Below are positions 16,562 through 25,400 of a stretch of DNA of 64,000 bases, piece by piece. The stretch is from Anaerolineae bacterium. Its GTDB lineage: Bacteria; Chloroflexota; Anaerolineae; UBA4142; SHND01. The number at the start of each line of letters is the position of its first letter. Position 1 is the stretch's first letter. The position numbers and the translations under genes were made by a program. The notes under the pieces were generated by a model. The model saw only the letters and a list, made by a program, of their open reading frames with translations. It was not told where the DNA came from and searched no databases. The stretch lies in assembly GCA_020851635.1 (NCBI GenBank), contig JADZCJ010000121.1:1-64000 (forward strand), read 5' to 3'.

Positions 16562-17145
16562 TATAATCCCGCCACTTGACGGCGCGCACAGAGAGGATGC
16601 GCGCGGCGTTGGTCGTTTGACGGCGAACGCGTGGTTCCCTGATCCCGGAACCGAACCCACAGCCACGAATTTTCGATGTGTCTCGAAAATGGAGCGCCGG
16701 GCGTATGCGATGAGAGTTTGTTCGCATCGGCATATGCCGGGTCCGATCAAGAACCTTTTACGAGATGCGTTGCAGTGTGATGTCAAAGCCAGGCACGAAC
16801 TGGTTACCTTGCGATATGTCCCGACCGATGGTGAACGGCGTTTATTGTAATGCTTATGTAGAGACGAACCTATGATTTTTGAAATGGCGCCGCCAACCGT
16901 CCGGCTAAACTTGATCGTCTAACTCTCGCGCGCGCGGGTCGCGCGTTGCCAAGCCGTAGTTTGGCGAACGCGCCTCGCGTCAGCGCCCTTGACACGCACC
17001 TGCGCCCTTGTAGTGCGCCAACTTGAATGCCGAGTTGGGCATAGAGTTTGTTGTTGCACTGGCGCAGCTAAAATTCAATCCGAACGAATACGGGTCGCTG
17101 TGGGTTCGACACGCCAGGAGGTCGAGACACAGCGACTTGTGTTTT
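16562..17145 (+). other. recA-recX interval with several stable hairpins
   Basis: No convincing gene lies here. A TATAAT (16562-16567) without a clear -35 could start a transcript near 16574. Readable stems are: GCGCGC-N11-GCGCGC just downstream; GGTTCC-N8-GGAACC near 16632; GCGCGTTGCCAA with TTTGGCGAACGCGC (about 16942-16976); and GTCGCTGTG with CACAGCGAC (about 17094-17136). It could be a structured RNA or a long recX leader. I do not recognise a known RNA. Confidence 0.3.
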
Positions 17146-17181
17146 TTGTTACGAACAAGCGTTCGCAGTTTGGGGGAGAGG

Positions 17182-17240
17182 GGAACGAAACGGCGTTCGT
17201 TCCTTACGGCGCCGCGTAGGGCACGCTCGCGGCAGCGTGC
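17182..17240. repeat. Dispersed palindromic repeats, two types side by side
   Basis: One copy of GGAACGAA-N6-TTCGTTCC followed by TTACGG (17182-17209) and one GGCACGCT-type hairpin (17218-17240), upstream of recX. Confidence 0.8.
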
Positions 17241-17290
17241 CGGGTTTGTGGCGGACATTTTTTGCAGAGGGACCTTGAGGTCGGGAGTTG

Positions 17291-18049
17291 ATGGAAACCG
17301 GGAAATTCAAGAAACCCTTGAAACGAAAATTCAAGACGGCGGAGGAACGGGCGGCGGACCGCGCGGCGCGGGTCAACCTGACCCCGGGACGGGTCACGGC
17401 GGTCGAGCCGCAGGTCAAACGTCCGAACCGCTATAGTTTGTATATTGACGATCATTTTGCGATGGGCTTGTCCGCCTATGTGGCGGCAGGCGTCCGCGTG
17501 GGGCAGGAATTGGCGCGGGCAGACCTCGACAAGCTCTATAGCGCCGAACAGCTCGAGCAGGCGCGCGACAAGGCGCTCTCTTTTCTCGCCGTGCGCCCCC
17601 GCAGCGAGCAGGAACTGCGCCGACGTCTGGCACAGAAAAAATATTCGGAAGAAATCATTACGCAGGTCATTGCGCGTCTCGGCGATGTCGAGCTCGTGAA
17701 TGACCGTGATTTTGCAAAATTCTGGGTCGAAAATCGGGAAGGATTCAAGCCGCGCAGCAAGCGCGCCCTGCAATACGAACTGCGACAAAAGGGCGTGTCA
17801 AATGAGGAAATTGCGCGCGCGGTCAAAAAGGTGGACGAAGGCGAAAGCGCCTATCGCGCCGCCTATTCCAAAGCGCTCCGCTACAAGGAGCTGGATGCCA
17901 AAACCTTTCGAGAAAAATTGAGCGGTTTCCTGGCGCGGCGCGGGTTTGATTACACCGTCACCCGCAAAACGGTAGACCGCTTGTGGCAGCAGGTGAACGA
18001 AACAGAACAGAATTCAGATCAAGACCAGGTGTGGAAAATTGACGCGTAG
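17291..18049 (+). CDS. recX: Regulatory protein RecX
   Basis: 252 residues with the repeated three-helix architecture of RecX. The typical segments ALSFLAVRPRSEQELRRRL (around residue 95) and RDFAKFWVENRE (around 138) are present. RecX binds RecA filaments and blocks or modulates their growth, and it commonly follows recA. I chose the ATG at 17291; a TTG directly before it is possible. The N-terminal 35 residues are basic and longer than in most RecX proteins. Confidence 0.92.
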   Translation: METGKFKKPLKRKFKTAEERAADRAARVNLTPGRVTAVEPQVKRPNRYSLYIDDHFAMGLSAYVAAGVRVGQELARADLDKLYSAEQLEQARDKALSFLAVRPRSEQELRRRLAQKKYSEEIITQVIARLGDVELVNDRDFAKFWVENREGFKPRSKRALQYELRQKGVSNEEIARAVKKVDEGESAYRAAYSKALRYKELDAKTFREKLSGFLARRGFDYTVTRKTVDRLWQQVNETEQNSDQDQVWKIDA

Positions 18050-18134
18050 CGCCAAACGTCACGCGCCCGCCGTTTCAAGAGCGGACCGGGCGATAGGCGA
18101 TGCGCCCTACGCTATCTGCTAATGTGGAGGACCC

Positions 18135-19673
18135 ATGGACGTACTCGTCGCACTTGTGGTCGCCGTCATTGTCGGCGCCCTCGGGTTCGGGGTCGGCTAT
18201 CTCCTCCAGTCGCGTGTCTTTACGGCAAAAAAGGTCGAACTGGAAACACAGCGCGCAGAAATTCAGCAAAAGATTGCACAAGCTGACGCGCAGGCAAAAG
18301 ACATTATCCTAAAAGCCAAAGACCAGGCGCTTGTGGTCCGCAACGAACAAGAAGCGGACAACAAACGCCGACGCGTCGAGCTGTCGCGTGAAGATGATCA
18401 ACTGCGACAGCGGCGCGAAGCGCTCGACAAACGACTGGAGCAGATCGAAAGCCGCAACCGCAAACTCGAAAATCGTGAAAAAGAAGCCGACCGCGCCAAA
18501 GCGCGGATGGATGAACTGGAAAACAAAAAACTGCAAGAAATCCAACGCGTCGCCGCGATGAGCGCCGAAGAGGCGCGCCAGCTCTTGCTGCAGGCGGTCG
18601 AAAAAGACACCCGCCAGGATTCGGCGCGCATCATTCGCGAGATCGAAGCGACCGCCAAAGAAGAAGGCGAACGCCGCGCGCGCGAAATCCTCACCACCGC
18701 CATCGAACGTGTCGCGTCCGATCAGGTGGTCGAAAGCACCGTCTCGCTCGTCCCCCTGCCGAGCGACGAGATGAAAGGCAGAATCATCGGCAAACAGGGG
18801 CGCAATATCCGCGCCATCGAAATGTTGACCGGTGTTGACCTGGTGGTGGACGACACCCCCGAAGCGGTCATTATTTCGTCGCACAATCCCATCCGTCGCG
18901 AAGTGGCGCGGGTTTCGTTACAAAAGCTGATCAGCGACGGACGGATTCATCCCGGACGGATCGAAAAAATCGTCGAAAGCGCCGAAGAAGAGGTCAACAA
19001 GAGCATCCTCGAAGCGGGCGAAGCGGCGGTCCTCGAGACCGGCGTCGGCAACCTGCACCCCGAACTCGTAAAGATGCTCGGGTCGCTCAAATTCCGCACC
19101 TCGTATGGGCAAAATGTGCTCGCCCACGTGGTCGAGACCTCGTTTCTCGCCGGCATGATCGCCGCCGAACTCAAAGCAGATGTCAAAGCCGCCAAAATGG
19201 GCGCGCTGCTGCACGACATTGGCAAGGCGGTGACGCACGAGGTCGGCGGCGCGCACGCCATCATCGGCGCGGAATATGCGCGCAAATACGGCGTGCCCGA
19301 AAATGTGTGCAACATGATCGCCTCGCATCACGGCGAAGTCGAGCCAAAATCCATCGAAGCGGTGCTGGTCACTGCCGCCGACGCCATTTCGGGCGCGCGC
19401 CCGGGCGCGCGGCGCGAGTCGCTCGAACAGTATCTGAAACGGGTCGAAGCGCTCGAAGGGATGGCAAATGCCATGCCCGGAGTGCAGCAGTCGTATGCGA
19501 TTCAAGCGGGGCGTGAGTTACGTATAATTGTCAAGCCGGAGCAGATAGATGACCTGAGCGCGATCAACCTGTCCAAGCTGATTGCGCGCAAGATCGAAGA
19601 GAATCTCGAATATCCGGGGCAGATCAAAATAACGGTTATTCGCGAGCAGCGGGCGGTAGAATACGCAAAATAA
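18135..19673 (+). CDS. rny: Ribonuclease Y
   Basis: 512 residues: an N-terminal membrane helix (residues 3-25), a long coiled coil (about 30-200), a KH domain (GRIIGKQGRNIRAIE, about 216-230) and an HD domain (LLHDIGKA, then ASHHGEVEP). It is the membrane-anchored endoribonuclease that starts mRNA decay in many bacteria lacking RNase E. GGAGG precedes the ATG. It is followed by spoVS and a PHP enzyme. Confidence 0.97.
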   Translation: MDVLVALVVAVIVGALGFGVGYLLQSRVFTAKKVELETQRAEIQQKIAQADAQAKDIILKAKDQALVVRNEQEADNKRRRVELSREDDQLRQRREALDKRLEQIESRNRKLENREKEADRAKARMDELENKKLQEIQRVAAMSAEEARQLLLQAVEKDTRQDSARIIREIEATAKEEGERRAREILTTAIERVASDQVVESTVSLVPLPSDEMKGRIIGKQGRNIRAIEMLTGVDLVVDDTPEAVIISSHNPIRREVARVSLQKLISDGRIHPGRIEKIVESAEEEVNKSILEAGEAAVLETGVGNLHPELVKMLGSLKFRTSYGQNVLAHVVETSFLAGMIAAELKADVKAAKMGALLHDIGKAVTHEVGGAHAIIGAEYARKYGVPENVCNMIASHHGEVEPKSIEAVLVTAADAISGARPGARRESLEQYLKRVEALEGMANAMPGVQQSYAIQAGRELRIIVKPEQIDDLSAINLSKLIARKIEENLEYPGQIKITVIREQRAVEYAK

Positions 19674-19854
19674 TTCTAATCCCGCACTCATCTAATCCTA
19701 GCCCCGCGCGAGTATCTTGAGGGGGTCTCGGGGGAACGATTCGTAGACAAATATAGTCAATACAATACTGCAGCCACACCCGAGTTCATCAACACCACCC
19801 GAGCAGCTATGCAGAACTCCGGCTCGACTGCTCCGCCAGCATTGGGTTGATGTA

Positions 19855-19894
19855 GCAAGGTCCCATTCACGAGACCTGTCAGGGCGAACCTTGC
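19855..19894 (+). other. Structured leader hairpin before spoVS
   Basis: GCAAGGT pairs with ACCTTGC, with CCC/GGG stacking inside, 39 bases before the spoVS start. The 260-base rny-spoVS interval has no gene. Confidence 0.5.
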
Positions 19895-19932
19895 GTGTGT
19901 GGGCATGTTCATTGTAGGGAGTTACAAACCAC

Positions 19933-20265
19933 ATGGATACAATCAAAGTCTCCGCCAAGTCTCGATCAACTGCGGTTGCAGGCGCGATTGCAGGCGTGAT
20001 CCGCGAATATCGCCAGGCACAGGTACAAGCCATCGGCGCGGGCGCGGTCAATCAAGCCATCAAAGCGATTGCGATTGCGCGCAGCTATCTCCAACAAGAC
20101 CAATTGGACCTTGCCGTGGTGCCGACCTTTGCCGAGGTGGACATTAACGGCGAAGAACGCACCGCCGTGCGCCTGTATATCGAATCGCGCCCGTCGGAAG
20201 AATCCCCGAACGTGCCGCACAGCAACGGGCATCACGTTGATACCGTAGCGCTGGAAGCCGTATAA
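19933..20265 (+). CDS. spoVS: Stage V sporulation protein S (SpoVS)
   Basis: 110 residues. The core IKVSAKSRSTAVAGAIAG and the following segment with QAIKAIAIAR identify the SpoVS family, an Alba-like nucleic-acid-binding fold. In Bacillus it influences sporulation, but it is widespread in non-spore-formers such as Deinococcus-Thermus and Chloroflexota. GGGAG precedes the ATG. The C-terminal 20 residues are His-rich and not conserved. Its position between RNase Y and a PHP nuclease-like protein suggests a role in RNA metabolism. Confidence 0.93.
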   Translation: MDTIKVSAKSRSTAVAGAIAGVIREYRQAQVQAIGAGAVNQAIKAIAIARSYLQQDQLDLAVVPTFAEVDINGEERTAVRLYIESRPSEESPNVPHSNGHHVDTVALEAV

Positions 20266-20280
20266 TCCTCGAAAAATAAA

Positions 20281-20322
20281 TCGGGGCAGGTTTCGCCAAG
20301 TTCGCCGCGAGACCTGTCCCGA
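20281..20322 (+). other. Long hairpin between spoVS and the PHP gene
   Basis: TCGGGGCAGGTTTCG pairs with CGCGAGACCTGTCCCGA (two G-T wobbles). It has no T-run, so it may be an inefficient terminator or an mRNA processing site. Confidence 0.6.
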
Positions 20323-20354
20323 TGGTCTCTTAATCCTATCGTCGGAGCAGACTG

Positions 20355-21203
20355 TTGTCCGGGTTGACAAAAAAGATGCGCGTGGATTTGCACGCGCATA
20401 CAAACGCGTCTGACGGTGAACATTCACCGGAAGAACTGGTAAGGATTGCGCGCGATCGCGGCGTCACCGTGCTCGGCATCGCTGACCACGACACCCTCGC
20501 GGGGCTCGAACGCGCCGTCGCCGCCGCCGGGACCTATGGCGACATTGAAATCATTCCCGCGGTCGAATTTTCGACCGATTGGGAAAAACGCGAGATTCAT
20601 GTACTCGCCTACATGGTGGACTATAACGATCCCGCCACGATTGCGCTCGCCGACAAATTTCGCGAAGGACGTTTGGGGCGCGCGCAAAAGATTCTGGCGA
20701 AACTCGCCGCGCTCGGCGTGCCCGTGGAATTTGACAAGGTCGCCGCGATTGCGGGCGATGCCGCGATTGGACGTCCGCACGTCGCCCGCGCGATGGTCGA
20801 AGCGGGGCGCGTTGCCACCGTGCAGGAAGCGTTCGACAAGTATCTCGCCAGCGACAAACCCGCGTATGTGGAATACGAAAGCGCGTCGCCGCATCAAGCG
20901 GTCGAGCTGATTCGGGCGGTCGGCGCGGTGCCGGTGCTGGCGCATCCAAAGGATGTGGAGCGACTGGTGCCCGAGCTGGTGCAGGTGGGTCTCGTCGGGC
21001 TGGAATGTTATTACGTCCAATACAACGAGCGCGAACAGCGCGAACTCGCGGCGCTTGCCAAACAATACGGACTCATCGCCACCGGCGGCAGCGATTTTCA
21101 CGGGCTGAACCGCATGGGTCACATGAGCGCGCTCGGCGAGGGCAATGTGCCCGTCGAAACGGCTGCTAAACTGAAGCAAGCCAAAGCAAAAATGATAAAG
21201 TGA
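20355..21203 (+). CDS. PHP-domain phosphoesterase (TrpH/RNase AM-like)
   Basis: About 282 residues. The PHP metal motifs are clear: VDLHAHTNASDGEHSP near the N-terminus, GIADHDTLAGL, a middle EFS, HPKD, and GGSDFHG near the C-terminus. Relatives hydrolyse 3',5'-nucleoside bisphosphates or act as 5'-3' exoribonucleases trimming rRNA. The TTG at 20355 is favoured because GGAG lies 7 bases upstream; the ATG at 20376 lacks a ribosome binding site. It converges on holB. Confidence 0.85.
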   Translation: MSGLTKKMRVDLHAHTNASDGEHSPEELVRIARDRGVTVLGIADHDTLAGLERAVAAAGTYGDIEIIPAVEFSTDWEKREIHVLAYMVDYNDPATIALADKFREGRLGRAQKILAKLAALGVPVEFDKVAAIAGDAAIGRPHVARAMVEAGRVATVQEAFDKYLASDKPAYVEYESASPHQAVELIRAVGAVPVLAHPKDVERLVPELVQVGLVGLECYYVQYNEREQRELAALAKQYGLIATGGSDFHGLNRMGHMSALGEGNVPVETAAKLKQAKAKMIK

Positions 21204-21246
21204 AACAAAAAATCCGAACGCCGCCGGCGTTCGGATTTTTTGTTTC
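21202..21246. terminator. Bidirectional terminator between PHP gene and holB
   Basis: A perfect 21-bp stem with a three-base loop and A6/T6 runs within the arms. It overlaps the stop codons of both convergent genes. Confidence 0.92.
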
Positions 21247-22345
21247 AACCTTGCGGCAGGTGGAGCGCAAGCACCTCGGTCACCAGCCGCGCATTTACAT
21301 TCTGCGCCAGTTGTCGCGCCGCCGCGCGTGTGGCGGTCAATGCTTTGTGAATGTCCTCATCCGAAAAACGCCCCGCCTGTTCCTCGAGCGCGGGCATATA
21401 GTCCACATTGGTCACGCGCGGCGCCTGGTTGTGCGCCAGCAGCAGCAGATCGCGCCACCACGTTTGCCACGTTTCGAATACCTGCGGCAGTTCGCCCGCC
21501 TCTTTTGCCAGTCCCCCGGCGCTTGTGATTCGTTCGGCGCGCCCCTGGCGCACCAGCGCATTCAGCGATTCCAATGCCTCGCGCCGTGATTCCAGCACGT
21601 GCGGCGATTCCAGCGCCCGCACCGCCCAGCCCAGGCGTCCGCCCGAGATGCGCGCGAGCAGTTCTGCGTCGGCGGGACTTGCGCCCCATTTTTCCGCGAG
21701 CGCCTTTTCGACCGTTTCGACCGGGAGCGGGCGCAGGGTCAGCGGCTGACAGCGCGAAACGATCGTGGGCAGCAGCAGCCCTGCGTCCTGCGTCGTGAGA
21801 ATTAAAATTGCGTGCGACGGCGGCTCTTCGAGGGTTTTCAAAAATGCGTTCTGCGCCGCTTCGTTCGCATCCTCAAAGCGCCGCAAAATCCCGATCTTGT
21901 GCGACCCCTCGAACGGCGCGGTCGAGAGCCATTTTTCCATATCGCGTATCTGCTCGACCAGCAGAATCCGTTTTTCGCGGTCGTTCTTGCGGGGCGGCGC
22001 GGTGGAACCGTTTTTGGTGTAATAATCGCGCGATGGCGCTCCTTCCAGAATCATCACATCGGGATGCACGCCCTTGGCATTCTTGATGCAGGCGCGACAT
22101 TCACCGCACGGCGGTTCGTTCACCACCGCCGCATCGCCAAACATGGAATGTTGCGCGATGGGCGCGTCGTTCGTCAGGCACAACAGACGTTTTGCCAGCG
22201 CGCGCGCCAGGGTCATCTTTCCCACGCTGTGGAGACCCGCAATCAAAAAGGCATGTGCCGCGCGTTTTGTGCGAATGGCATGTTCAAGCGACTCGACCGC
22301 CCATTCGTGCCCGACGATGCCCCATCGGGTCTGTAAATCTTTCAC
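21245..22345 (-). CDS. holB: DNA polymerase III delta-prime subunit
   Basis: 366 residues: an AAA+ clamp-loader domain with a P-loop-like GLHSVGKMTLA (about residues 37-47), a zinc-binding CGECRACIK (about 77-85) followed by HPDV, and the SRC sensor (TIVSRCQPL). Delta-prime is the stator of the clamp loader. The segment LKTLEEPPSHAILILTT is typical. No SD is obvious, and the start is placed at the only good ATG. Confidence 0.9.
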   Translation of the reverse strand: MKDLQTRWGIVGHEWAVESLEHAIRTKRAAHAFLIAGLHSVGKMTLARALAKRLLCLTNDAPIAQHSMFGDAAVVNEPPCGECRACIKNAKGVHPDVMILEGAPSRDYYTKNGSTAPPRKNDREKRILLVEQIRDMEKWLSTAPFEGSHKIGILRRFEDANEAAQNAFLKTLEEPPSHAILILTTQDAGLLLPTIVSRCQPLTLRPLPVETVEKALAEKWGASPADAELLARISGGRLGWAVRALESPHVLESRREALESLNALVRQGRAERITSAGGLAKEAGELPQVFETWQTWWRDLLLLAHNQAPRVTNVDYMPALEEQAGRFSDEDIHKALTATRAAARQLAQNVNARLVTEVLALHLPQG

Positions 22346-22374
22346 GCCCGCGATTCTATCACAGTGCAGCGCGG

Positions 22375-22396
22375 GGAACGAAACGGCGTTCGTTCC
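22375..22396. repeat. Dispersed palindromic repeat copy
   Basis: GGAACGAA-N6-TTCGTTCC followed by TTACGG, between the divergent holB and sensor-kinase genes. Confidence 0.8.
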
Positions 22397-22440
22397 TTAC
22401 GGTCCAAGATTGTGATGCGCGCGCTGATCACAATTCGCCC

Positions 22441-22469
22441 TTGTTTTACGTTTTGGAGCTTGATATAAT
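22441..22469 (+). promoter_or_regulatory. Promoter of the sensor kinase operon
   Basis: TTGTTT (22441-22446), 17-base spacer, TATAAT (22464-22469), 28 bases before the ATG. Confidence 0.65.
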
Positions 22470-22497
22470 CGAATCAATTCCACAAACGAGGTCTGTT

Positions 22498-25400
22498 ATG
22501 CTCCCCGACCCGTATTCTGCTCTGTTTGACGACGCGGACCGTAATGTTTCTTCCGACGCGTCCGAGAATAACGAGATCGTCTTTGGTCAAACCCTCGAGA
22601 CGCTGGAACGCCGCAATCAAGAACTGCAGCTGCTCCACGAGCTCGCCACGCGCCTCAACAAGAGCATCGAGACCAAGCAGGCGATGGAGGTGGGATTGGA
22701 CCTTGTTGTCAAACTCACCGGCGCGGAATCTATTGCGATCGTTCTGATCAACTCGGAAGAAGGACACTCGGACCTCGTCGCGCACAACGGCATCGAGGAC
22801 CACCTGGCAGCAAAGTATGCGGTTTCCCCGTTTGACCGCGCGGTCTATGAACCGGGCAAGATTGACCCGGAGACCACCCGCAACCTTGCCGAGTATGTGA
22901 TTTTGACGCGCCGCAGTTTGACCACGCAGGATTTTCAAGCGATGCCGCGTTTCAATCTCGCACCGATCCTTGATTCGGGCTATCAGTCCATCCTCGCACT
23001 CCCGATTTATTTTGACGCGCAAGTGTTTGGATTTGTAATGCTGGGTTCCAAACTGGCTGACCAATTCGACCAGCATACGGTCCAGCTGGGTGAAAATATT
23101 TCCGCCCAGTTGGGCTTGACTCTGCGCAGTCGCTCCCTCTTGACCGATCTCACCCGGCAGGTCGCACAAATGCGCGCCGTCGTCGAAACCGGCTCGCTCC
23201 TGCAATATGCCCCGCGCGCCCAGTCCGCTCTGCCTGAGGTGCTGCTCACAATTCGAGACATTCTGCATACACATTCGGTCGCGGTGCTTTTGTTGAACGG
23301 CGACCATTTTGAAATTGTCAGCACAACCAACGCGCACGAACCCCGTTTCCCTCTGCCGATTTCTCCGCATCACCGCCGCTTACTGGAATCCGACGAGCCG
23401 CTCGTCGTCAACGACCGCTCGGCGCCCGATGTTGACCCCATCCAGCGTGTCACCCTCGAACGTCTTGGGCGTCAGGCCTCGATGGGGATTCGTTTGTATG
23501 CGCGCGATCATGCTTTTGGACTGCTATTTGTCGTCCACAACGTACCCCACAGGTGGCAGCCCGATGAAAAACAACTTGTCAAGGCATTTGCGCATCAGAT
23601 TGCTTATGCGCTGGAAAACAAGCGTCTTTTGGAATGGTCGCAAAAACAGGTCCGCGAATTGAAATCGCTGTCCAGAGTCGGACGTCTGATTGCGACTTCG
23701 AACCCGCCCGACAATGCGCTCTATGCTGCGGCGGACGAAATTGCGCGCGTCATGCGCGTCGATTATGTCAGTTTTCACTTGCGCGAAGGCGAATTTTTGT
23801 GTCTTGTGGCGGAATCGCGCTATTCCGGCGCGCCCGCGCGACTGCCCATTCAGGCGCACCAGTATCGCATCCTTGCCGAACTGGACCCGGTTCGGGTGAA
23901 CGATTGCGAGCAAGATGCAGCGAGCGCCAAACAGCGCGAGTTTTTGCGCGCGTTTAATATCCGCGCCGATCTTGGCGTTGCGTTGGTCTCGGAGCAAAAG
24001 GCGCTGGGCATTTTGTATATCAGCCAACAAACGCCGCGCGCATGGAACGATGATGACATCGAACTCGCCCAGACGTTTGCCCAGCAGATTGCCGGCGCGC
24101 TGACGAATGCCCGGTTCCTGCGCGATTCACAAAATCAAGTGCGCGACCTGCGCGCGCTCGCCCGGACCTCCACCCTGATCGCGCACAGCCGTTCGCCCGA
24201 AACCGCGCTGTCGCAGGCAGCGAGTGATTTGCGGCGCGTGCTCGCCGCCGACTATGTTGGTTTCCATCTGCTGGAAGGCGATGAATTTCGGATTGTCACC
24301 GAAGCCCAGCACAAACTATCCGGACTGCGCTACCCGATCAAGCCGTATCACAAATTCATTGTCGAGCATGGTCAAAAACTTGTCATCCATGACCGTGAAC
24401 GGGACGCGCCCGAAGAGGCGCTGCGCGAGACGCTCATCCAATTCGGTTATCAGGCAGAGGTAGGTGTGCCCATGGTCTCGCGCGGCAAGACAACGGGCAT
24501 CCTCTTTGTCAGCCAAAAAGCGACGCGCCTCTGGCGCGAGGGCGAGATTCATCTCATCGAGACGTATGCGCAGCAAATCGCCACGGTCCTCGAAAATGTG
24601 CAGCTGCTCAATGAAAAGGCGCGTCAAGTCCTGGAACTTGAACAACTCACCGAACTGAACGAGATGGCGGCGTCAAACCTCGATCAGGATGTGTTGATCG
24701 AAATGTCCATGACCGCGCTCAAACAACTGCTGAATGCTGACCGCGTTCTCGTGGCGACGATCGAGAACGGCATGTTGCAGCCAGTTCGCAGCTCGGATGG
24801 CATGATTCATCCCGAGCAGCCGGCTCGCCCCAGCAAGCAATTGCAGGAATTGCTTTGGAGCAAGGACCCGTTTATTGTGGACCCCTTGCATCCGCACCAG
24901 TCTTCGGATGACCTGGCAGAACGCGCCAGGTTTCACGGAGCCAGGTCGTGGATGACGATCCCGCTCTTGTCGGTGAATGAAACGCTAGGCATCCTCGGTT
25001 TTGTTTTCTTGACCGAACATATTTTTACGTCGGCGGAAATCCGGCTGGCAGTGGCAGCCGCCAATCAATTGGCAATGGCGTTTGCCAATGCGCGCCTGCT
25101 GCGCGACCAGAACAAGCGCATTGACAGACAAAGCCGCCTGTCCGAATTTGGTCTGTGGTGCAGCACTGTGCGCGACAGCGCCGCACTGATCGAACAAGCG
25201 GCGGAACGGGTGCGACTGCTTCTGGACTCGGCGGGCGCAAGCATCCGCCTCTTGAACGGCGACACGCTCAGCGCGGGCGCCAGCGCCGGCTATCGCGATC
25301 CGGACGCGCGCGCACACCCCATCGCCGTCAGCGCCGGTCTGCATCGCATCTTGAATCAACGCAAACCGTATCAGATTCGCGATCTGGAAACGCATGTCGG

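Noticed and set aside
15189-16733. A 514-aa open frame on the strand opposite recA
   Set aside because: It is the antisense shadow of a high-GC gene, with no ribosome binding site or recognisable motif; recA on the plus strand is certain.
16574-16860. 6S RNA or tmRNA
   Set aside because: There is no CCA end, tRNA-like half or clear 6S central bubble; I list the region only as structured.
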